Source: Streptomyces sp. ISL-10
GTDB lineage: Bacteria > Actinomycetota > Actinomycetes > Streptomycetales > Streptomycetaceae
Direction of reading: 5' to 3'
Length of the DNA: 64,000 nt
NCBI RefSeq assembly: GCF_018614575.1
Contig: NZ_JAGGOJ010000010.1
Location: 124,001-188,000, forward strand
Positions within the stretch are counted from its first letter, which is position 1; each line of letters opens with the position of its first letter. Shown here in pieces: positions 60,188 through 64,000 of this stretch. The notes beneath the pieces were generated by a model. It saw nothing but the letters and a program-made list of their open reading frames with translations, had not been told where the DNA came from and did no database searches. Made by a program: the position numbers and the translations under genes.

Positions 60188-61485
60188 CGGGTGGCCTCCT
60201 CGGATGCCGTGGGAACCGCGCGGGTGACCATGGCCGCGTGCAGTCCGGCGAAGCCGCTGGCGTCCTTCAGGACGGCGTCGCCGTGCCACGGCCTGCCCGT
60301 GCCGGGCACGTAGTCCAGATCGCAGGTGGGATCGGGGGTCTCGTAGTTGGCGGTGGGGTGCACGAAGTGCCTGCGGTGGGCCAGCGCGGTGAGCACGATC
60401 TCCATGGCGCTCGCGGCCGAGAGCGCGTGGCCGAGCATCGACTTGGCGGAGTTGACCGGGATCTGGTGGGCGCGTTCGCCGAGCGCGAGCTTGAGGGCGC
60501 TGGTCTCGCAGGTGTCGTTCTGCGGGGTGGAGCTGCCGTGCGAGCTGACGTGGTCGATGTCCTCGGGCCGCACCCCCGCGTACTCCATGGCCTGGGTCAT
60601 GGCGCGGGTCAGATCGGCTCCGTCGGAGAGCAGGTCCGTCATGTGCACGGCGTTCGAGGTGTGCGAGAAGCCGGAGATTTCCATGTACGGGGTGGCGCCG
60701 CGCCGCAGCGCGTGCTCCTTCTCCTCCAGGACGACGATGCCGCAGCCCTCGCCGAGCACGAAGCCGTCACGCCCTGCGTCATAGGGCCGGGACGCGGCCT
60801 CGGGACGGTCGCCGTACGCACGCGAGAGACAGCTGATGATCTCGAAGGAGGCGACGGTGACGGGTGTGATGGGAGCCTCGCTGGCGCCGGCGATCATCAC
60901 ATCGGCCTCACCGTGGCGGATGGCCTCGAAGGCATGGCCGACGGCGTCGATGCCGCCGATGCAGCCCGTCGACAGGGTGACGCAGGGGCCCTGCGCGGCC
61001 AGGAGTGCGGAGAGGACGACACCGGGCGTGTTGGACATGGATGCCAGATACAGCCCGCGGCCGGCCAGGGAGGGATCGATGGGCTTGCGCCCCCGGTCGG
61101 TGACGGCGAGAAACTCCTCCTCCATCTTCGGGGTTCCGCAAATGGCCGTCGACAGCGATATTCCGGCGCGCTCGGGAGCGTACTGCCCTGGGTCGAGACC
61201 GGCGTCGCGCAGTGCCTGAAGGGCGGCCGCCACCGCGAATTGGGAAAACCTGTCGAGGCGTTGCACCTCGGGCGGCAGCGCCGGGATGTGGTCCTCGAAG
61301 TCCGGGACCTCCGCGATCGCGTCGGAGATGAATTCGAAGGAACCGAAGAGATCCGAAACCGTGATCTCGGAAAGGGATTTGGTGACGCTCTTTCCTGCTG
61401 ACACGACGTCCCACAGGGCTTCTGTTCCGACGCCTGCCGGGCTGACCACTCCCAGCCCGGTGACCACAACTTCTCGCATATTCAT
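60184..61485 (-). CDS. ketosynthase alpha (KS-alpha) of type II polyketide synthase
   Basis: 433 aa, ATG at 61485 overlapping the methyltransferase stop. Catalytic Cys175 in LSTGCIGGIDAVGHA, His316 in SSHGSSTPQND, Lys348 and His353 in NSAKSMLGHALSAAS complete the Cys-His-His set. The GCIGG context differs from the common GCTSG of aromatic synthases. It catalyses decarboxylative chain extension with ACP-bound malonyl units together with the CLF encoded next to it. Four-nt overlaps link it to both neighbours. Confidence 0.95.
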   Translation of the reverse strand: MNMREVVVTGLGVVSPAGVGTEALWDVVSAGKSVTKSLSEITVSDLFGSFEFISDAIAEVPDFEDHIPALPPEVQRLDRFSQFAVAAALQALRDAGLDPGQYAPERAGISLSTAICGTPKMEEEFLAVTDRGRKPIDPSLAGRGLYLASMSNTPGVVLSALLAAQGPCVTLSTGCIGGIDAVGHAFEAIRHGEADVMIAGASEAPITPVTVASFEIISCLSRAYGDRPEAASRPYDAGRDGFVLGEGCGIVVLEEKEHALRRGATPYMEISGFSHTSNAVHMTDLLSDGADLTRAMTQAMEYAGVRPEDIDHVSSHGSSTPQNDTCETSALKLALGERAHQIPVNSAKSMLGHALSAASAMEIVLTALAHRRHFVHPTANYETPDPTCDLDYVPGTGRPWHGDAVLKDASGFAGLHAAMVTRAVPTASEEATR

Positions 61486-62525
61486 CGCCTCTGTCCTGTC
61501 AGGGCCGTGACCAGCCCCCGTGTGACGGTCTGTTTCGGCACGAGTCCGGACTGCTCCATCGCAGCGCGGCAGTCGGCAGGGTCCCGGAGCCCGCCGTGAG
61601 GGGTGTTCACCAGCAGGCTGAGATCGAGCATCGCGCGGGGCAGCGGCGGACCGCCGGGCCCGGCCCGCATGATGTCCGCAAACAGCAGCGTCCCGCCCGG
61701 GCGCAGCATCCGGGCACAGCCGTCGATCATCCGGGCCGTCTCCCGCGGCCCCGCGAACCTTCCGGCGTGGGCCATCACGACGGTGTCGAACGTGCCGTCG
61801 GGAAACGGCTGCCGCGGCCCGAAGTCGCCCGGCACGAAGCGGAACCGGCCGGCCGCCGCCGGGCTCTTCGACACGTGGCGCCGGGCGACCTCCAGCAGCC
61901 CCGGCACGTCATGCGCGGTCACCTCGGCGGCCGGGTCGGCGGCGGCGAGCGCGATTCCCCACTCGCCGCTGCCCGCGGTGTAGTCGAGAACCCGGCCGGC
62001 GGGCCGCAGCCCGAGGTCCGCCACCACGGCGGCCGCCACCGGCGCCGCCAGCGGGAAGGCGCCGGCGAACATGCCGGGGTGGCGGCCGCGTTCGCCAGGA
62101 GGCCCGAGCCGGGACCCGCGGACGCCTGTGCGCACCGCGTCGGTGAGACGGGCCCAGTTGTCCCACTGGTCCAGCACCTCGGTGAAGTGGTCACCGAGAT
62201 CTCCGGGCCGGCCCGGGACCAGGTACTCCGCGGCCAGTGGTGTCAGCCGGCGCCCAATGGCCTCGTCCCCGGCGACGAGGTCGAGATCCGCCAGGGCGTT
62301 CAGCAGCCGGGTGAGAGCGCCGGTGTCGCAGTCCAGCACCGACGCGAGCTCCCCGTCCGGCCGCGGGCCGCCGGCGAGTTCGGTGAACACGCCCAGTTCG
62401 ACGGCCGTGCCGAGCACCCGGGCGCGGGCGAAGCCGAAGTTCAACGCGAGCAGGGGTCCCGGGTCCGGACGGCGCCCGGCATCGGGGTGAGCCGCGTCGG
62501 TTCCGTGCGCCCCGGCGGAAGCCAT
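61482..62525 (-). CDS. SAM-dependent O-methyltransferase (class I, DnrK/CalO6-like)
   Basis: 347 aa from the ATG at 62525 (MASAGAHGTDAAHPDAGRRP) with AGGGAAG upstream; a GTG at 62564 is an alternative. N-terminal helical dimerisation domain (LLALNFGFARARVLGTAVEL) and C-terminal Rossmann fold with GRVLDYTAGSGEWGIALAAA as the cofactor loop. The catalytic His of some O-methyltransferases is replaced at VVMAHAGRF, so the mechanism may differ. It probably O-methylates a phenol of the aromatic polyketide. It overlaps KS-alpha. Confidence 0.9.
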   Translation of the reverse strand: MASAGAHGTDAAHPDAGRRPDPGPLLALNFGFARARVLGTAVELGVFTELAGGPRPDGELASVLDCDTGALTRLLNALADLDLVAGDEAIGRRLTPLAAEYLVPGRPGDLGDHFTEVLDQWDNWARLTDAVRTGVRGSRLGPPGERGRHPGMFAGAFPLAAPVAAAVVADLGLRPAGRVLDYTAGSGEWGIALAAADPAAEVTAHDVPGLLEVARRHVSKSPAAAGRFRFVPGDFGPRQPFPDGTFDTVVMAHAGRFAGPRETARMIDGCARMLRPGGTLLFADIMRAGPGGPPLPRAMLDLSLLVNTPHGGLRDPADCRAAMEQSGLVPKQTVTRGLVTALTGQRR

Positions 62526-62573
62526 GGGACTTCCCTGGACGCCGCGCTGAGTGTCGCGTGTCACCGACCGCCC

Positions 62574-63617
62574 CTACTTCGTCGCCACGACGAGACCGGA
62601 GAGCAACGAGATGTTGCTGGTCTCCACCGAGCTGAAGCCGGCCTCCTTGACCCAGCCGATGATGTCCTCGTCGTCCCGGACCTCGCCCTCCTCGGTGTTG
62701 ACGAGGAGGATCAGGCCGAACATGTACGGGAACAGACCGGTGGCCAGCGACGGCATGTGCGCGTGCACCAGCAGCCGCCCGCCTTCGGGCAGATGGTCGT
62801 AGATGCGCTTGATCAGGTGCGAGGCGCGCTCGGGACCGTAGCCGTCGAGCACGTGGGACAGCAGCACCGTGGAGCTCTCGGGCCACGTGTCGTTCATGAT
62901 GTCCGCGGGGTGCGGCGTGACCTGGTCGCCGATACCGGCGTCCGCGACGTTCGTGCGGACGAGGTCGATGACCGCCGGGTAGTCGAGCGACGTCACCTTG
63001 AGGCCGGGATTGTGGCGGGCGAGCGCGATGGAGTAGTCGCCGGAGCCGCAGCCCAGGTCGATGATGTGGTCGACGCCCTCCAGCGGTGCGGCCTTGGCCA
63101 GCTTGTCGGCCTGCAGGCGCGAACTGACGCGCATGGCCTGGATCAGCCGCGCGGTGCCCTCGCGGCCCTCGCCCGCCGCCGCGCCCTGGTCGCGGTACCC
63201 CTGCTTCAGCACGCGCTGGTTCAGGGAGGCGTTCTCCCGCACCGCGTCGGCGAGCTTGTCGAAGTGCGCGAAGTGCTTGTTCTGGTGCTCGGCGAAACCG
63301 CCCATGTACTCGGGCCGGCCGGCCACCAGATAGCGGGAGGTCTCGGCGGTGTTCGCGTACGCCTCGCCGTCACGCCGGACGAGATCGAGACCGGTGAGCG
63401 CGACCAGCAGAGCGCGGGTCGGGCGCTGCTCGAGACCGAGACGGTCGGCGAGCTCGCCGATCGTGAGCGGTCCCTTCTCGAGGTTCTCGAAGACGCCGAG
63501 GTCGAGGGCGGTGAACACGGCCTTGGACTGCAGGTAGGCGGTCAGGATGCCGTGGACCCGCGAGGAGTCCTCAGCGGTGCCCTGCGCCGGCGCCACGGGG
63601 ACGGATGCGGTCGTCAC
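62574..63617 (-). CDS. SAM-dependent O-methyltransferase
   Basis: 347 aa, GTG at 63617 overlapping the cupin stop (GTGA). Same two-domain layout as its neighbour: winged-helix dimerisation region (LTAYLQSKAVFTALDLGVFE, TIGELADRLGLEQRPTRALL), then the Rossmann domain with IIDLGCGSGDYSIALAR. LLSHVLDGYGPERASHLI holds the His position of catalytic O-methyltransferases. A second methyl transfer to the polyketide is likely. The two enzymes are diverged paralogues rather than a recent duplication. Confidence 0.92.
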   Translation of the reverse strand: MTTASVPVAPAQGTAEDSSRVHGILTAYLQSKAVFTALDLGVFENLEKGPLTIGELADRLGLEQRPTRALLVALTGLDLVRRDGEAYANTAETSRYLVAGRPEYMGGFAEHQNKHFAHFDKLADAVRENASLNQRVLKQGYRDQGAAAGEGREGTARLIQAMRVSSRLQADKLAKAAPLEGVDHIIDLGCGSGDYSIALARHNPGLKVTSLDYPAVIDLVRTNVADAGIGDQVTPHPADIMNDTWPESSTVLLSHVLDGYGPERASHLIKRIYDHLPEGGRLLVHAHMPSLATGLFPYMFGLILLVNTEEGEVRDDEDIIGWVKEAGFSSVETSNISLLSGLVVATK

Positions 63618-64000
63618 TTGCCCTCCTGGGAGCTCGCGTACTCGGGAAGCTGCGTGTACTCGTACGGGTCGTCGGAGAGGAAGAAGTTCCGGACCGGCGG
63701 CCGCTCGCAGGGCGCGACGACCAGGAACCGGCAGGACTGGTCCGGGCCGGTGACGAAGCCGTGCGGCTCGTTGCGGGGAATGAACACGGCATCCCCGGGA
63801 CCCACCTGCTCGGTACGGCTCTCACCCGGCATCACCAGGCCCATCGAGCCGTCGATGACATAAATTTCGTGCTCCCACTCGTGGTAATGCGGCGGAGTGG
63901 AACCGTTGGGTGCGAGCTCGAATTCCGTGAGGACGAACCGGTCCGCGCCATCCGGGGTGTCGATCAGCTTGCGGTGCAGCGCCTCTTTCGCTCCCGGCTC
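63614..64000 (-). CDS. cupin domain protein (5' end outside window)
   Basis: The last 128 residues are in the window, ending at 63614; the start is beyond the right edge. Single cupin barrel: PPHYHEWEHEIYVIDG gives the HxH...E ligands and EPHGFV the last His. Cupins in aromatic polyketide clusters act as ring cyclases or oxygenases (RemF- or WhiE-ORFII-like). Its stop overlaps the start of the first methyltransferase, so it belongs to the same operon. Confidence 0.85.
   Translation of the reverse strand, partial: EPGAKEALHRKLIDTPDGADRFVLTEFELAPNGSTPPHYHEWEHEIYVIDGSMGLVMPGESRTEQVGPGDAVFIPRNEPHGFVTGPDQSCRFLVVAPCERPPVRNFFLSDDPYEYTQLPEYASSQEGK

Noticed and set aside
61596..63863. 755-residue plus-strand frame opposite the two methyltransferases
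   Set aside because: Antisense shadow of two genes with intact SAM-binding motifs.
1..64000. tRNA, rRNA, CRISPR arrays or replication origins
   Set aside because: Read-through of both strands gave no cloverleaf with CCA-type end, no rRNA-like sequence, no spaced repeat array and no DnaA-box cluster that I could support; a covariance-model search would be decisive.

Overview
The window is high-GC DNA with G/C at most third codon positions, many GTG starts, AGGAGG-type ribosome binding sites and divergent regulator/target pairs. The gene content (SARP-like NB-ARC/TPR regulators, PucR, MocR, LuxR and TetR regulators, DUF4383, DUF6463, a type II polyketide synthase, HelR) points to Streptomyces or a close relative. 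The many decayed genes and insertion-sequence scars suggest a chromosome-arm or otherwise plastic accessory region. This is inference; no rRNA or tRNA gene was found to anchor it.

Left part (1-24 kb): a minus-strand operon of three proteases (HAD-M28 fusion, M36, trypsin-like); a PucR regulator followed by a PLP-dependent decarboxylase; a translationally coupled alpha/beta hydrolase-SDR pair divergent from a MocR regulator; GNAT; an IS5-type transposase scar; a DUF6463/TetR pair; a LysR/M20 peptidase pair; lipoproteins; YceI; a decayed Hsp20 gene; several very small genes; and remnants of an epimerase and a hydrolase.

Centre (24-49 kb): a probable rifamycin resistance locus, in which a rifamycin-associated element (RAE) precedes a GT1 glycosyltransferase (Rgt-like) and HelR, the RNA polymerase-recycling ATPase. 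It is followed by a duplicated piece of the glycosyltransferase and an IS1380 scar. Next come a P450, a CGNR regulator with two matching dyads facing an MBL-fold hydrolase, a membrane-anchored beta-propeller protein, a fructose PTS operon (fruK, IIA, IIBC), DUF1801, AhpD-like, an XRE/NB-ARC/TPR regulator, a K+ channel, an MMPL exporter, a GH15 enzyme and a DinB protein.

Right part (49.5-64 kb): a biosynthetic gene cluster that continues past the right edge. A degenerate LuxR-type response regulator, an MFS exporter and a flavin monooxygenase are on the plus strand. TetR and a compact minus-strand operon follow: cupin, two O-methyltransferases, KS-alpha, CLF, AcpS-type phosphopantetheinyl transferase, ACP, SRPBCC cyclase, adenosine-kinase-like PfkB, ICMT-like methyltransferase, PF04199 cyclase and a stand-alone acyltransferase. 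Most neighbours overlap by 4 nt. The set fits an O-methylated aromatic polyketide with its own carrier-protein activation, starter or editing acyltransferase, tailoring, regulation and export. The acyltransferase lacks the Arg normally used to bind dicarboxylic extenders and the CLF has Arg at the Cys position, so the pathway is worth attention.
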